From: Crambe crambe | Lineage: Eukaryota > Porifera > Demospongiae > Poecilosclerida > Crambeidae | Assembly: GCA_963924555.1 (NCBI GenBank) | Contig: OZ004588.1 | Coordinates: forward strand, 2,294,001 to 2,358,000 | Reading direction: 5' to 3' | DNA length: 64,000 bases | Shown here: in pieces, positions 36,222-48,769 of the stretch | How positions within the stretch are numbered: position 1 is the stretch's first letter | Layout: each line of letters begins with the position of its first letter | Program-made: the position numbers and the translations under genes | The notes under the pieces: generated by a model | Seen by the model: the letters and a program-made list of their open reading frames with translations, nothing else | What the model was told of the DNA's origin: nothing | Database searches by the model: none

Positions 36222-37023
36222 AATAAGGTCAGTCAGTCCTATTGAAGAGAACTGCAAGAAATGTGAACAAACTACGTATAGTAGTAAGAGACTTGCTGTA
36301 TTCTATATTCTGGGGGAAAGTTTAGTATTATTTTGGACAACATCTAGGGGATGAAATTTCCCCTACGCCCCCCCCCCCTTATGGTTAGTTAGGCACGTAG
36401 TTTGAGGTTTCCATGCAATGGTTAACAGTGACTTCTAAATGTTTGACCTCGTAACTTCCCCTCCAAGTCGAAAATCCTCTTATTTGTATGCTATGGTACA
36501 TTATGAAAGAGCCAACTTTGGAAAAGTTGGACCATCCACAGCTACTTTAATTAGGTATTGTGTCTCTGAGAGTTTGAGCTGAGCATTTGCATGTGATGAT
36601 TATTTTACATATACACCATAGAATATGTGGTTCATGATTGGAAGACTGTCAGTTCAGCAGACTAGATCCACCCTTACATGCTCTTACCTGTACAGAAACT
36701 ATTATGTGTGTCTATAATTGATTTTGTATTTAAAATCATTGAGTGGGAAATGGGAGTGGTTATGGGAGGAGTATTTTAGTTCCTCCTCAAAGAAGAATCA
36801 TATGCCTTCATTTTTTTCTAGATTCACCTACTGAGCATACAAAGTCACAAAAATGGCATACAGTATGAGTGCAAAATTTGTTTACTGTGCAATGAAGACA
36901 TGTGAACTTGACAGAACCTATTTCTTGCATGTTAGTGATGCAACCATGGTGCTTGACTAATACTGTAAATTCTGTGTGTATGTCTCTTATCTGAGGTAAT
37001 AGAAGTGTTTATGTCCTCCCTAG

Positions 37024-37317
37024 ACCCCAGCCTCACCACTCACAGTTTGCTGGCTGCTCTGGACATCGTGGGGAATGCAAAGGACATGGCTAGTACTCAT
37101 TATGGTGACTTGGAGGGAGTACTTCAAATACCATTTCCTAAGAGGAAGGAGATGAGATCACAACATTCTGCAGAGGTTGATTATCGCTATCATCTAATCG
37201 AATATTATCTAAAAAGTCATGAGTGTGCTGGGTGGAATCACCTGGCTGGGATACTTCTCTATTATGAACAACACAACGCTCTTGAGAGAGTGAAGATGAA
37301 TGTTACTGCTGATAAAG
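37024..37317 (+). CDS. Death-domain exon 2 (diverged)
   Basis: Acceptor GTCCTCCCTAG and donor GATAAAG|GTAGG bound 294 nt (98 residues), phase 1 both ends. The peptide starts DPSLTTHSLLAALDIVGNAK, has ALDIVG, LEGVLQIPFPKRKEM, YRYHLIEYYLKSHECAGWNH and LAGILLYYEQHNALERVK. The spacing and the GWNHLAGIL segment match helix 5 of the death fold. The usual Trp in helix 4 is replaced by Tyr. It starts with the same DPSLT as the next death-domain exon, which suggests duplication of one module. Confidence 0.78.
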
Positions 37318-37691
37318 GTAGGTGTGTCGTGTAGATAACACATACTAAGTGAGGCAAGGGTGAGTATAAACATTTTCACTCATAAGAAATATATCCACCA
37401 CTACCAGTGTCCATAGTCCAAAATACACTTTTCCTAATTAAGTATGGGCTTTTTTTAAAGATCCCTCTCTGCCCCTTAAAATAATAATTACTTAATGTGT
37501 CTTAAAATAGTAATCCTGAAAAGGAGACTATCTTCCCTTCCATAACTAAATGTATGTAAATTGGGATTCATTACACAGTCACAACTTTGCTTTGAATAAG
37601 TGCACATGACAGTAAGTGTGTGTGGTTACTTATTTCTCACACAAGAATGCCAATACGCATAGTCCACCCTCTATCCAAAAATCGTGTATGA

Positions 37692-38588
37692 CAGTGTGTC
37701 CACCACTCTGTGGAGATCCCAGTGTGTCCACCACTATGTGAAGGTTCCAGTGTGTCCACCACTACGTATGTGGAGGTCCCAGTGTGTCCACCACTATGTG
37801 GAGGTCCCAGTGTGTCCGCCACTATGTGGAGGTTCCAGTGTGTCCACCGCTATGTGGAGGTCCCAGTGTGTCCACCACTATGTGGAGGTCCCAGTGTGTC
37901 CACCACTATGTGGAGGTCCCAGTGTGTCCACCACTATGTGGAGGTTCCAGTGTGTGTGGAGGTCCCAGTGTGTGTGGAGGTCCCAGTGTGTCCACCACTA
38001 TGGGGAGGTCCCAGTGTGTCCACCACTATGTGGAGGTCCCAGTGTGTCCACCACTCTGTGGAGGTCCCAGTGTGTCCACCACTATATGGAGGTCCCAGTG
38101 TGTCCACCACTGCCCAGTGTGTCCAGCACTATGTGGAGGTCCCAGTGTGTCCGCCACTATGTGGAGGTCCCAGTGTGTCCGCCACTATGTGGAGGTCCCA
38201 GTGTGTCCGCTACTATGTGGAGGTCCCAGTGTGTCCACCACTATGTGGAGGTTCCAGTGTGTCCACCACTATGAGGAGGTCCCAGTGTGTCCACCACTAT
38301 GTGGAGATCCCACCACTATGTGGAGGTCCCAGTGTGTCCACTACTATGTGGAGGTCCCAGTGTGTCCACCACTATGTGGAGGTTCCAGTGTGTCCGCCAC
38401 TATGTGGAGGTTCCAGTGTGTCCACCACTATGTAGAGGTCCCAGTGTGTCTACCACTATGTGGAGGTTCCAGTGTGTCCACCACTATGTGGAGGTTCCAG
38501 TGTGTCCACCACTATGTGGAGGTTCCAGTGTGTCCACCACTATGTGGAGGTTCCAGTGTGTCCACCACTATGTGGAGGTTCCAGTGTA
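37692..38588. repeat. 28-bp minisatellite, about 32 units
   Basis: The unit is close to GGAGGTCCCAGTGTGTCC plus ACCACTATGT. Main variants are GTC/GTT before CCAGT and CCACC/CCGCC. Truncated units occur at about 37950-37985, 38110 and 38312. Because 28 is not a multiple of three and the unit has no stop, all three forward frames stay open for up to 271 codons and read the same 28-residue cycle. A one-unit vestige with the same 3' flank lies at about 42291-42335. It is intronic and probably non-coding. Confidence 0.95.
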
Positions 38589-38610
38589 CTTGTATATAGC
38601 AGTGGAATTG

Positions 38611-39236
38611 ATGTGTATGTGTTGTCTACTCATAATTATGTTCATTTGGAGGAAATGTGTTTAAGTTTTGAAAACTACATAAATGTGGTCTGTGGCATGT
38701 AGTGTTGTTGGTCACATGTAAACAGTCTCTATGGCATGACATCTTGTAACTATACATTCCTATTTGACATTAAGCATGCATGCCATTGTGGATATCCCAG
38801 GGTTCCAATTGTAATGTGTATAAGGAAGAATCTTAGGCTTTTGGGGAAGAGTTAGTACGTAGGGAATGTCCCATTCAGCCAAGAAAATAAGCAATCAGGA
38901 AGTCACGCAATAGTATAGTGTAGTGATCGAAATAACAACCTGACACGGCATTCTAATCAAGTATATCAGGTACATGCATAACACCAGTAAAGGCATGTAG
39001 TCTTAGTGTTCACAATGCGTAGTCATCCTGACCAAAGTGGACTTAAATTTCAGCTCTACAATGCTATACATTCCTATTTGACATGAACTTTCACATTCTC
39101 CCAGTCTAACACAATGTACTGTTGCCTCTGTATTACTTTTTTTTCCTGATGCAGTGTCAGTAAATCTAACCAAAAGTTGTTTTTAGTGTTGACACAATAT
39201 TGTAACAGTTCCCACTGGTTGGTTATTTCCACTAAT
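38611..39236. repeat. Direct repeat flanking the Tc1-like insertion, left copy
   Basis: From GTATGTGTTGTCTACTCATA to TTGGTTATTTCCACTAATT, matched in the same orientation at 41112-41778 at high similarity with a few short indels. The unshared middle (39237-41110) contains the SHOCT-like relic and the transposase. Confidence 0.85.
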
Positions 39237-39239
39237 TCA

Positions 39240-39389
39240 TCAGTAAATTTTGAGAGAGGAAACCCTACTGTGATTACCCCTGTTAAAGCTGCTGAATTGA
39301 AGACAATTTATATATCTCAAATTAAAGAACTCTATTCATTGCTCGAGGTTGGGGCTATAACAGATGGTGACTTTCATAAAGTATTTTAG
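39240..39389 (+). pseudogene. SHOCT-like peptide relic
   Basis: The frame ends with AAELKTIYISQIKELYSLLE, then VGAITDGDFHKVF and a stop. The L-x2-L-x4-GAIT-x2-DF pattern resembles the short C-terminal SHOCT helix pair (usually G-x-I-T-x-E-E-F). No flanking domain is seen. It may be a terminal exon fragment carried with the repeat. Confidence 0.3.
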
Positions 39390-39665
39390 AACTGATGGAT
39401 AAATTGTAAGGCTATGTTGCTTTTGATATTACCATACATTCTAATCTTAGCACCCACTAAGATTATGGAGCAAGCAATTGCTTAAATGGAAAGAATAAAT
39501 TAGGGGTCTTAATTTGTTATGCACTATTCTATTTAAGAACTGCTTTCTCGTGGTGGGTTTTACCCAAAACTGGCAAGATCAAGACTAGCTGTAATTTGAA
39601 ATGATCCTGCAACTTCAGTCTGGTCATAATGCTACGTCAAAATATCAGTCTCTAAGAATATATTA

Positions 39666-40621
39666 TTACATATAACCTGCATGTTTAATATAATTTACAC
39701 AATCTAGTGGAGTAATTGAAGCAAATGCTTCAGCGAATATGATTCTAGGTGTGTTTGTGGATTGATAACTTAGTTCATTATCTCTAAGATATGACTTCAC
39801 TTGACTAAATGCTTCCTCAATGGGGTTCAAGTCAGGGGAGTAAGGTGGTAAAAATCGTACTAAAGCACCAGTGGCTGAAATCAATTGAGTTTCTGCTTCT
39901 ACATGGTGGATAGACGCATTATCAAGTATGACTACAGAACAGGGATTGTTGCCACCATCAAATGGAAGTAGTATAGGAAGTAAGCACTGTTGTACAAAAT
40001 TCATGAAAACATCCGAGTTCACATTTCCCTCTGCAATATAAACATCTTCTATTCCCCGAAAAGTCAGTATCCCTATGGCCGACAACCTCTTACCATATAA
40101 AGTAAATTTGTGGGAAACAGGTGTCATGCCTTGAAGACCATATCCATATTTACGTATTGTATTACGGTGGTTTGATCCTGTTTCATCAATGAAAATGAAA
40201 GTTTTGGGGTTAAATTCCATTATTTCAGAGATATATTTTGCTCTCTGAACATCACACCTACTAGACGCATTTTCTGTCTAGTCATACCCAGTCTTTTGAT
40301 GGTACGGCAAATAGTAGCACAATCATACCGGGATCCTGTTATATGTAACAGCTTTTGTTGTATCTCACGAAGATACATGCTGGGTGTACTCAGCAGCGTC
40401 TCTAAAATGGTGATTTCCTCAAACTCACTCATTTGTGGTAATGGACCATGCCTTTGGCATTTAGGTGATACATCCTCAGTTGTATAAAAAAGATAGATGT
40501 ATCTCTCAATTGACCTGATGTTTACATACAGTTCCCTAGAAATCTCTTTTGTTCTCTTCTTTTTTAGTAGATACTTCCAAATTATCCGCCATCTAAGGTC
40601 TTTTGAGTATCCTTTTGGCAT
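39666..40621 (-). pseudogene. Tc1/mariner (IS630-type) transposase, one frameshift
   Basis: Reading on the minus strand from MPKGYSKDLRWRIIWKYLL (40621), residues include a helix-turn-helix region (KEISRELYVNIRSIERYIYL) and TICRTIKRLGMTR. At about 40235 the frame shifts by one base and continues in MEFNPKTFIFIDETGSNHRN. The catalytic positions are all recognisable: D in FIDETGS, D in VILDNASIHH, and the third in SPDLNPIEEAFSQVK. The C-terminus is intact to a TAA at 39666. Terminal inverted repeats were not found by eye. It lies in the intron between death-domain exons 2 and 3. Loss looks recent, since only one break is evident. Confidence 0.85.
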
Positions 40622-41111
40622 TTTGACTGCTTCTTGTACTGTACAGTAGTTATTTTGAATTTGGATTCTGAGCATGCTCACCTGTAGCTAGATAGTACAT
40701 ACAGTGTACACAAGGGCTATGGTACTACTGAATTTCACTACACTATATATATATTGGTGTCTTAAAATTCATTCTTGTTTGCAGTTAAAATTTGCTACTG
40801 AATGGAATGGGAATTTCTGCAAAGTGCAGATTTAGCTGCCGAAACCAAATCATGCACTACAAGTAGAAGTCCTGGGTTCCTGGGTTAGAAGTCCTGAGAA
40901 CATAGTTTCTTACAATTATATGATGTAAATCTGGGCCATGGGGACCATGATAATTTTAGTAATTATTAAACAAGTTCAACATAAAATTATAACCCTGATT
41001 ATGCATGAGATTCACAGATCTATTTCTATTTAGCTTACTACATTGTAGATTTAGTTGTCACAACTTTTGTATTAGCATTTTGCAATGTGACAAGCAACTT
41101 GCAAAACTCTG

Positions 41112-41778
41112 TATGTGTTGTCTACTCATAATTATGTTCATTTGGAGGAAATGTGTTTAAGTTTTGAAAACTACATAAATGTGGTCTGTGGCATGTAGTG
41201 TTGTTGATCAAATGTAAACAGTCTCTATGGCATGACATCTTGTAACTATACATTCCTATTTGACATTAAGCATGCGTGCCATTGTGGATATCCCAGGGTT
41301 CCAATTGTAATGTGTATAAGGAAGAATCTTAGGCTTTTGGGGAAGAGTTGGTACGTAGGGGATGTTCCATTCAGCCAAGAAAATAAGCAATCAGGAAGTT
41401 ACGCAATAGTAGTGTAGTGATCAAAATAACAACCTGACACGACATTCTAATCAGGTATATCAGGTATATCAGGTACATGCATAACACCAGTAAAGGCATG
41501 TAGTCTTAGTGTTCACAATGCGCAGTCATCCTGAAGAAAATCTAACCAAAGTGGACTACATTAATATGCTCAAATTTCAGCTCTACAATGTTATACATTC
41601 CTATTTGACATGAACTTTCACATTCTCCAAGTCTAACATAATGTACTGTTGTCTCTGTATTACTTTTTTCCTGATGCAGTGCATTGGTTTTCAGTAAATC
41701 TAACCAAAAGTTGTTTTTAGTGTTGATACAATATTGTAACAGTTCCCATTGCTGACTGGTTGGTTATTTCCACTAATT
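41112..41778. repeat. Direct repeat flanking the Tc1-like insertion, right copy
   Basis: Partner of 38611-39236. It carries an extra GGTATATCA unit and an extra AAAATCTAACC segment. Confidence 0.85.
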
Positions 41779-43418
41779 TTATTAAAGTACTACTTACCTG
41801 ATGACTATCCATTAACTTTCACACGTGAAATATACCACAATACAATTTAGTAAGCAACCACAAAATTAAGTGAGTGATTGTTCCAGGAAATTCCATATAC
41901 TATTCCATGTTCACTGACGTTTCACATCCATATGGAGTATCTATATTATCTATGGCCTATGCAAAAGGCTGTAGAAAACAATCTAGCTCAATTACAATTG
42001 GAGCATGTGCATTATGCACACACACGTATGGCACCATACGTACGCCTGGGACATTTTGTATTGTAGACATATATATATATTACAATTTCAATGAGTCATG
42101 ACCTGAGAGTCAGCTCACTCACTCTACTCACTCACTTAATTAAGATATCTGTAATTTAGGTCCTTATTTATAGGAATTGTGTAATCTGTACGGCATATCT
42201 GATTATTGTATATGACCACATGAATTCTTTTGCCAACGGATACAGTTGTTAGTACAACTGATAGTAATTTTGTTTGAGTGATTTTAGTCCACTGAGGTCC
42301 CAGTGTACTTTTAAATAGCAGTGGAATTAATGTGTATTACACAGAAGATACTTTTTGTGCTCTGTGTTGTTTCCTGCCCATATATTAGCTAGCATATATT
42401 CATTTGTTAGACAATAACATGAATAATTGCCTTTGATATAATGAGGTAACTATATCATGTAGTAACCACTTGCTCGGCATACAAGTGGTCAGGTATCTAA
42501 GTGTCTACTTAGAGACCAACTTAGAAACCTGTGATTGTCATCAGACTATATATACACAGTTTATACTACTGTCTAAGTCATTAGATCACTCCAGTGAGTG
42601 ACTACTTGGTTTAAAATAGACACTTCGGCTCTGCCTCAGTATCTATTGTAAACCTTGTAATCACTCACTGTCATGATCTAACCTATACATAGGGGAAAAT
42701 GTTGATGACTATCATAAATACCGTAGATTGTCAGTGGTATCTTGTGTGGTTGGTCAGGTATAAACAATCTCTATGGCATATATCTGTTAGTTCTGACTTG
42801 ATCCATCGTATTGCTATTGGTCAAGAATATCTAGGCAAGTGTGCTTTAATTTTCATTTCATAGTTTCTTTGTTTTCATATGATTTCCTTGTTTGGATGAC
42901 TATTTCACCTTTTTGTATTCAATGAAGATACCTGATGGAGGTTTTAATATAAGGGAATTGTGATATTTTGAACATCCAAATAGCAATTATTAAAGGGGGT
43001 GGTTAGATTGTTCCTATCTGTTTCATTAAAGTGGCATAAGCTTCTCTATAGTCATGGCTATGAGATACTGTATATGGAAATGATACATACCTACATCAAG
43101 GTCAGAGCATGCATACTACAACAGGGGTCAAAGGTCGGATATCTAATGTTGGTGGCAATCTTCAAACTATAGGAGTTCAGTTTTTCTTCTTTTTTCTTTT
43201 CTTTTTGTGTATTTGTGTAAGAATATTATTAAAGGTGTCATATCTATCACTCCATTGATTCTTTTGCCAACAGATACAGTTCTTAGTACAACTGATTTTG
43301 TTCGGAGGGTTTTGTGTTTTTTCTATTTTACACTTAAGTCCAATTATGCACTCCTTGTTGAGTGTACATAATTATGGCTAGTGGGTGTGAACCAGGATAG
43401 GTAAGGTTGTGCATCAGT

Positions 43419-43428
<10 letters not shown>

Positions 43429-43463
<35 letters not shown>
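43429..43463. repeat. G homopolymer tract after (GT)n
   Basis: A GT run leads into about 32 consecutive G bases. Confidence 0.9.
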
Positions 43464-43464
<1 letters not shown>

Positions 43465-43750
43465 AACAGCTGAAAGTTTATGGAAGGCATTATTTCATTA
43501 TTATTATTATTGAAATGTGCAACACAAGTCTTTTTATGTCAAAGCAATTCCCACTATATACAGTACCTGTCATTCATCTCTTGATGTTAACACTAAGTGC
43601 ATGCATACACCTCATATTGTCTTTAGAGCATAAACTATAGTTGACTGAAGTAATACATGCTCATACTATTTCCATTTGTTCCTGTTACTTGTTGAATGGA
43701 CTTGTTTAGTTGCTCAGCTCATGTTTTATTCTCTATGTTCTCTCCCACAG

Positions 43751-44014
43751 ACCCCTCCCTCACCCTCACTAATCTCACTCAGCTGCTGGAGGATGTGTGG
43801 AATTGGTTTGATATGTCTAGTTATCTAGACATCCCCTTCTCAGTGCGTAATAGTATAGGCACACAACAGTCCAGTGAGTCTGAATGTAGGAAGGCTTGTT
43901 GGGAGTGGTACCTGAACAACCACCCATGCCCTTCATGGCGTCACATTGCTAATGCTCTGTATATGAGTGATGCGCATGAAGTGCTAGAAGTGTTGAAGAG
44001 TCGCTACCTTAAAG
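43751..44014 (+). CDS. Death-domain exon 3
   Basis: Acceptor CTCTCCCACAG and donor CTTAAAG|GTGAG bound 264 nt (88 residues), phase 1 at both ends. The peptide starts DPSLTLTNLTQLLEDV, then WNWFDMSSYLDIPFSVRNSI, ACWEWYLNNHPCPSWRHIAN, and ends VLEVLKSRYLKG. Both death-domain Trp positions (WEWYL and SWRHI) are present. Its donor side is repeated at 45068-45400, without the exon body. It splices in frame to the Roc exon at 50681, giving K-G-SAESRR. Confidence 0.87.
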
Positions 44015-45400
44015 GTGAGTCTGGTTCTCTGTGATGATTACTGGAATGGTTGATTTGCATGTGTCCTGTCCAACTATGTAAAAACATCATCCTATATGCC
44101 ACTGTTATTAATTAAATTTGTTCTCTCATAATCGATTGTTGTTGTTATTGTTGTTGTTGTGATTGTTGTTATTTTTGTTTGTTTTAATTCATTGGGTAGA
44201 TGATATGAATATCGTGTATTAGTCATCTGCTATGGAGTACTGGCAGGAAGTTACATATAAAAATACAATACTCTTTTTGCAGAAATATTGTATTTTCTAC
44301 TGGTACTTAAGCCACTCTGTTTTTAGGAAAGAAGAATGAAGGAACCATTTGTAGTAGAAAATGGTAGTTCTTATGAAGAGATGCAGTCTTGCTGATATAG
44401 CTACTTACATTCAAGAATGAGCCTTCAACAAGAAAACAGTGTTCTAGCATAGCTGTACTACTCCACTGAGAGTTGATAGAATTCTTTCTCTGCATACCTA
44501 TCACATGGTTTTATAGGCAGAGCTGTAACAAAATAAGACAAGTACAGCTTGGACATGAAGCAGGTCGCCGAAATTTGTCAGCTGATTCAACCTGTGCCTA
44601 ATTGCTTCAGCCAGTTAGCAGATCGAGGTTATAGTGGTTTGACTACTTCAGCTTCAAGGTTGGATGAGCAGTGCTTGTACATAGCAGAGGATCATCATGG
44701 GCTCTAACTGAACTACATTAAACATCTTTACATACTAAGTGCTATATATATTGTGAGACGATTGGTCATTTTCCGAGGGCCATATTTGTTGTATGTTGTG
44801 TGGATTAACAAGTCTTTCCATATGCAGGGTAACTTACCATGACAGTAGCAATAAATTTGAAGGCTCTCAATATACTGCTCTGAAAGCCTTGCAAATTGGC
44901 AGAAAACAGCTATTGGGCCTCTGAATACCTTCTTATCAAACTATGCATATTAACTCATTAACAGCATTACATAACCACATACCTCAATATCTACAAACAC
45001 ATTACAAGCATGCATGACACTTTTACAAGCTATTTGAAATGAGATTACAAGAAGATACAAGATGTCAGTCAAGGTGAGTCTGGTTCTCTGTGATGATTAC
45101 TGGAATTGTTGATTTGCATGTGAGTCTTCTCTCCTGTCCCCAAAGAAGTAAAAGCATCTTCCTATATGCCACTGTTATTAAAGAAAGTTTAAATCGGTTC
45201 TCTCATAATCGATTGTTGTTAGTTGTTATTATTATTATTGTGATTGTTGTTGTTGTAAATATTTATTTTGATTCATGGGGTAGGTTGTATGAATGTCATA
45301 TATTAGACATCTGCTATGGTTAAAGTACTGGCAAGAAGTTGCATATAAAAATACAATACTCTTCTGCCATCCATATAAATCCTCTGCCCACTCTGTTTTT
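44008..45400. repeat. Duplicated exon-3 donor and start of intron
   Basis: 44008-44330 (from AAGGTGAGTCTGGTTCTCTG) recurs at 45068-45400. Both run on into the CACTCTGTTTTTAGGAAAGA block that also opens the window at base 31. So the end of a death-domain exon lies just before this block, and one is predicted just left of base 1. Confidence 0.75.
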
Positions 45401-45452
45401 AGGAAAGAAGAATAAAGGAACCATTTGTAGTAATAGTCCTCATGAAAAGATT

Positions 45453-46030
45453 TAGCCTCGTCCTCCAGGCCCTCCTTTTGTTATGATTGTGGATGGCCTG
45501 GTACGCGAAGTCACTGGGGGGGTTGAACCATCTAATTGGGCGTGGGCAGTATACGAGAGCATAATGACATGCCCACTTATTTGGGCTATGCACTGAAGTG
45601 GCTAAAGGATTGACCTAAAGGCACCAGAAGAACTTTTGCTGATTTGCTACAACAAAAATTAATAACCAATTTGCTATGGCCATAAATCAAGGATTTGCTA
45701 AAACTCATGAAGAATTCTGAGGCCAATCTATTTATAATCCAGCTAAGCCTAAAATCTTGATAGCTTTACTATCTAATGATAGGCAGCTCCGATACTATCT
45801 GCTGCTAGGCTAGCAAAGCATAGCAACACCCGTATTCAGTGGCAGCTTCTCTTTGTTAGGCCTCGTTAGCCATGTGCTCGTGCATGATTGTAGCACCAAT
45901 TCGTCATGGTGATGTATGCATTATGAATGCGTTTCCTTGGACTCACCCACACTATGGGTTCCTATGGTTTGGCGATATTTTCAAGTACCAGGCCCTCCAC
46001 AATCATAATTAAAAGGAGTGCCGGAAGACA
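45453..46030. mobile_element. TAGCCTCGT-family element, copy B partner of 111-693
   Basis: Same ends and same subterminal GGCCTGGTACGCG / GTACCAGGCC pair as at 111-693, with small indels. No ORF. Confidence 0.55.
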
Positions 46031-47450
46031 AGATAAATTTTCGATTTATTTTCATGGTCATTAAAATTAATAATCACATGAAATTTAATTACCTTGTACA
46101 AATGGAGTAAAACCTTAAGCTGTAACAAAGAAAATAAACATGAAAATTGGAAGCATGAATTATTATTTAACTGAAAATTTCCCAATTTATGGTAGCTACT
46201 TACATTCAAGAATGAGCCTTCAACAAGAGAACAATGTTCTAGCATAGCTGTACTACTCCATTGACAGTCATATAAATTTAAAGATTGTGTTTCTCTGCAT
46301 ACCTAATTCATGGTTTTATATCCACATCAGCTGAAATAAGACAAGTACTGTACAGCTTGGACATGAAGCTGGTTTCCAAACTTTGTCAGCTGATTCCACA
46401 GTCTTCAGTGCCTAATTGCTGCAGCCAGTTAACAGACATTGAGGTTATAGTGGTTTGACTACTTCAGCTTCAAGGTTGGATGAGGAGTGCTTTTAGCATG
46501 CTATAACTGAGCTAGATTCATTTACAAGTAAAGGAAAAATATTAAAAAAGGAAAGTAGGGATGGCCGTGTGTGGTTCAAAAAGTTCAGCAACAAGAAAGT
46601 GAACTTCATAGGATAAGATAAATATAAAGGGAGTGAAGTAGGAATAGTTAGCTCGTAGTTTGGTAATATTGTTGGTTACTTGACTGAAGTTCAGCATTAC
46701 ATATCCACATACCTCAACTACAAGCACATTACAAGCATATGCATGACACTTTTGTAAATTTACAAGCTATTTTACAAGGACCCCAAGATGTCAGTTTGTG
46801 GATCAATGGCATCAACCAGGCCCAAATTTTTGTGAGGTAAAATTAGTAAAAAAAGTTTTATGCACTAATTTTCATGAATTCCATGCCCCACAAAATTTTG
46901 CACTATACGATAATGGAACTTCAGCACAATAATTATAATTTATTAGCACTTTGTTGGCTACAGCAGAATTTGCTATAAGAATCAAAGTAGTTTGAACAGA
47001 GTCACTTAATATGGAAGCTGAGAAGGGCACTTTTTCCGCGTAAACCGATATGTTCCACCTGATCGGCTGGATAGTGTGACTACTACCTTTAGGCGAAGTT
47101 ACCTTCACATATCACATAAATAATTATGATTTGCATTAATCATACCCACCAGACTTCCAGCAAGTTTTCTTCTCAAGTGAATAACCTCTGCCTTCAAGCA
47201 ACACTGACCTCATTTCAGTTTTGCTTGATCGACCACATACCCATTATTTAACTGGGTATAAGTTACGTATGAGCTCACTTTACTTACCCGAGTAGCCAAT
47301 CACTTAATGAGTGATGAAAGAGTGATGTAGGCTGGAGTACAAAGTACGGAAACAAGGTGTACTGCATTTGCTCTGCTAACTGTCACAGAATTGACGAACC
47401 CTACATCACTGCATGGACTGCATTTGTCACTGTGCTCTGCTAACTGTCAA

Positions 47451-47530
47451 AATTGACATAAACCTTACATCGCTGCTGCCATATTATCCTTTTTGGCTAC
47501 ACCTTGCAGTGATGTAGGGTTTATGTCAAC
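47451..47530. repeat. Short hairpin, 24-bp arms
   Basis: TTGACATAAACCTTACATCG and the following four bases pair with the inverse ending at 47530 with two mismatches. A weaker pair around GTGATGTAGG and CCTACATCAC lies at 47322 and 47400. Absent from copy A. Confidence 0.6.
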
Positions 47531-47922
47531 TCTATGTCCAATTGGGCAGTCTGTGCCATCCCTAGCAGCTACTTATCGTACTCTCTCATACTTTACTTAA
47601 ATTTTTTTTCAGTATTTTCAAAAATTCCTGTCAAATTTAAAAATACTAATGAGTCGATATGGTGGGAAAGCACTACATTCATAATAGCATATCTCACCCG
47701 AACTATGATAACATGCATGTGTGACAGTTGAGGGTAGAAATCAAGCTTCATTCACGCTTTATACTTTTGAAAAAAAGTTTGAAAGGCAGAAAATTTTGAC
47801 AAAAGTAAACTTTGACTAAAACGTTGGGGTTGTCCCCAGAAAATAAAAGTAGAGCAGTAAATTGTGTCACTGCGCATGCATGTAATCGATTGCACACAAG
47901 ATCGTCGGTCAGTACAGTGCAG

Positions 47923-48273
47923 TAGCCTCGTCCCCAGGCTCTAATTTTACAGCTATAGGATAGCTCTCATGTACCAGTTCTTTCTCAGTGTGTGGATGGT
48001 GTGTTTGTTTAGCTGGGATAACCCCACCTAGTACTGAAGAAGGATCAGCAGCAAGCAATTCTCTCCATTGGTCTGTTCGTTGGTGAATAGTGCAGAGCTG
48101 ATGCTATGATCATCTCCTCTGACTTTAATGTAGGTTGGTTTACGGATACACCACTATGAATAGATTTGGAAGTGCCAGAGAACAGAGCAATGCTCATACA
48201 CATAGTTACATGCTGTGACATCACATACCATCATAAAGTGTAATAGGCTGGAATTTCGCGTGAAACGAGACTA
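47923..48273. mobile_element. 351-bp MITE, TAGCCTCGT family
   Basis: Left end TAGCCTCGTCCCCAGGCT, right end ACGAGACTA (imperfect inverse). A perfect 10-bp target duplication TACAGTGCAG flanks it at 47913-47922 and 48274-48283. Same terminal motif and same duplication length as the element at 6629. No ORF. Confidence 0.8.
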
Positions 48274-48769
48274 TACAGTGCAGGTGCAGTGTAAATGGGC
48301 TGAGTTTCGATACAGCTAGAGTCAAGTAAGGTATTGAAGAAGTAGTGAAAATAGCTTAGTTCATTATTCCAAGTCCATAAGCTTAAAAGCCTACCTTATA
48401 GCTGTTGTGCTGGATTCTCTCCGTTCACTAGCTAGCTGAACCAAGACCCTCGTGAGACTATAGCTAGCTTTAGAGCTTGATTTGAAGTCTCACTCTAAAA
48501 TCATCCACTTTCTGTTTTGCAACAACTGAATTGCTCCATAGGAAGCAGGCATCCTTGTTGTTTTTTTGTCGAGGAAGGGGGTGATGGGGTCACTGGTGGA
48601 CTACAAGCCTGTGACTACACAGTTTCAGCATAGACCATTTTATAGAACTTATCCAGACTGAGCCTGGTACATTCTGTGATGCATAAGGAGCCCCTCCCCC
48701 ATTTATGTCCACCCCCTAGCCATTATCATATGATTTTGAACTTACAATATACTGTCACTTAGTGCAGTC

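Noticed and set aside
37684-38702. Five overlapping + strand ORFs of 80-271 codons
   Set aside because: They are the 28-bp minisatellite read in its three stop-free frames and have no start context or domain.
39400-40900. Terminal inverted repeats for the Tc1-like transposase
   Set aside because: I looked for matching inverted ends next to TA on both sides and found none by eye.
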